Positions 63,984 through 64,000 of a stretch of 64,000 nt of DNA are shown here, one piece after another (positions within the stretch are counted from its first letter, which is position 1; the number at the start of each line of letters is the position of its first letter). The translations under genes were made by a program, and so were the position numbers. Source of the DNA: Martinezella lusitana. GTDB taxonomy: Bacteria > Pseudomonadota > Alphaproteobacteria > Rhizobiales > Rhizobiaceae. The notes below the pieces were generated by a model. It had not been told where the DNA came from, did no database searches, and worked only from the letters and a program-made list of their open reading frames with translations. The DNA lies in NCBI RefSeq assembly GCF_010668395.1, contig NZ_WUEY01000004.1:310001-374000 (forward strand), given 5' to 3'.

Positions 63984-64000
63984 GCGAACGCAAAAGAACG

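Overview
The window looks like a chromosomal segment of an alphaproteobacterium of the Rhizobiales, most likely Rhizobiaceae (Rhizobium/Agrobacterium group). The reasons are the high-GC coding style and the gene content. That content includes homospermidine synthase, an Omp10-type lipoprotein, a GapR/DUF2312 gene, DUF1244 and DUF1036 proteins, a zinc-ligand-free L36, a MlotiK1-like cyclic-nucleotide K+ channel, an Hsp20 gene with an apparent sigma-32 promoter and ROSE-type leader, and a terminal palindrome resembling a rhizobial intergenic (RIME) element. Most of the window is ordinary core chromosome. There are no tRNA or rRNA genes, no CRISPR array and no prophage that I can see. The only mobile element is a single-gene IS200/IS605-family insertion near 12.1-12.7 kb.

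Layout. 0-6.5 kb: a Sel1-repeat protein cut by the window edge, a divergent ThiE-like protein, a small ArsR regulator, two tiny DUF465 proteins, purE-purK, an AT-richer orphan gene with an abnormal start, rpmJ and a TPR lipoprotein-like or periplasmic protein. 6.6-11.8 kb: an alpha/beta hydrolase, then a LysR-controlled cassette (tautomerase, cupin, DUF4865, PLP-dependent dehydratase) with a convergent LysE exporter. 11.9-12.7 kb: a decayed dehydrogenase fragment and the IS element. 12.7-21.3 kb: pyruvate kinase, DUF1036, N-formylglutamate amidohydrolase, DUF1244, GapR, nitronate monooxygenase, a beta-hydroxyacid dehydrogenase, ilvE and an FAD amine oxidase. 21.4-28.8 kb: two small envelope proteins, a three-gene polysaccharide cluster (NodB-type deacetylase, GT25, GT29-like), a DUF882 M15-like peptidase and an orphan NtrC-class response regulator. 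28.9-33 kb: pepF, pabB-pabC (folate) and a YciI protein. 33.2-39 kb: homospermidine synthase, Omp10 lipoprotein, a LysM-anchored 5'-nucleotidase and ferrochelatase. 39-49 kb: a PDZ pseudo-protease, an SPFH/NfeD pair, kdsD, an outer-membrane barrel, galU, a lytic transglycosylase, a DUF459 SGNH protein and a free-standing class II aminoacyl-tRNA synthetase-like domain. 49.2-57.2 kb: gltD and gltB (glutamate synthase) and threonine aldolase. 57.2-64 kb: LysR with an SBF-type transporter, hsp20, a candidate small RNA, DUF2000 with an Lrp regulator, the K+ channel and a lysophospholipase-like hydrolase.

How the genes fit together. Nitrogen and amino-acid metabolism (gltBD, ilvE, ltaE, dehydratase, amine oxidase, nitronate monooxygenase) and envelope building (kdsD, galU, GT25, deacetylase, lytic transglycosylase, DUF882, barrel and Omp10) dominate. 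The less ordinary items are these: an orphan aminoacyl-tRNA synthetase-like gene preceded by a short ORF that ends inside a nested hairpin, a PDZ pseudo-protease that has lost all three catalytic positions, a probable small RNA in front of DUF2000, a gene behind purK whose conserved N-terminus has no standard start codon, and a frameshifted and internally deleted dehydrogenase remnant beside the IS element. I found no clear new defence or biosynthetic system. The tautomerase-cupin-DUF4865 cassette and the orphan synthetase-like gene are the best candidates for undescribed biochemistry.
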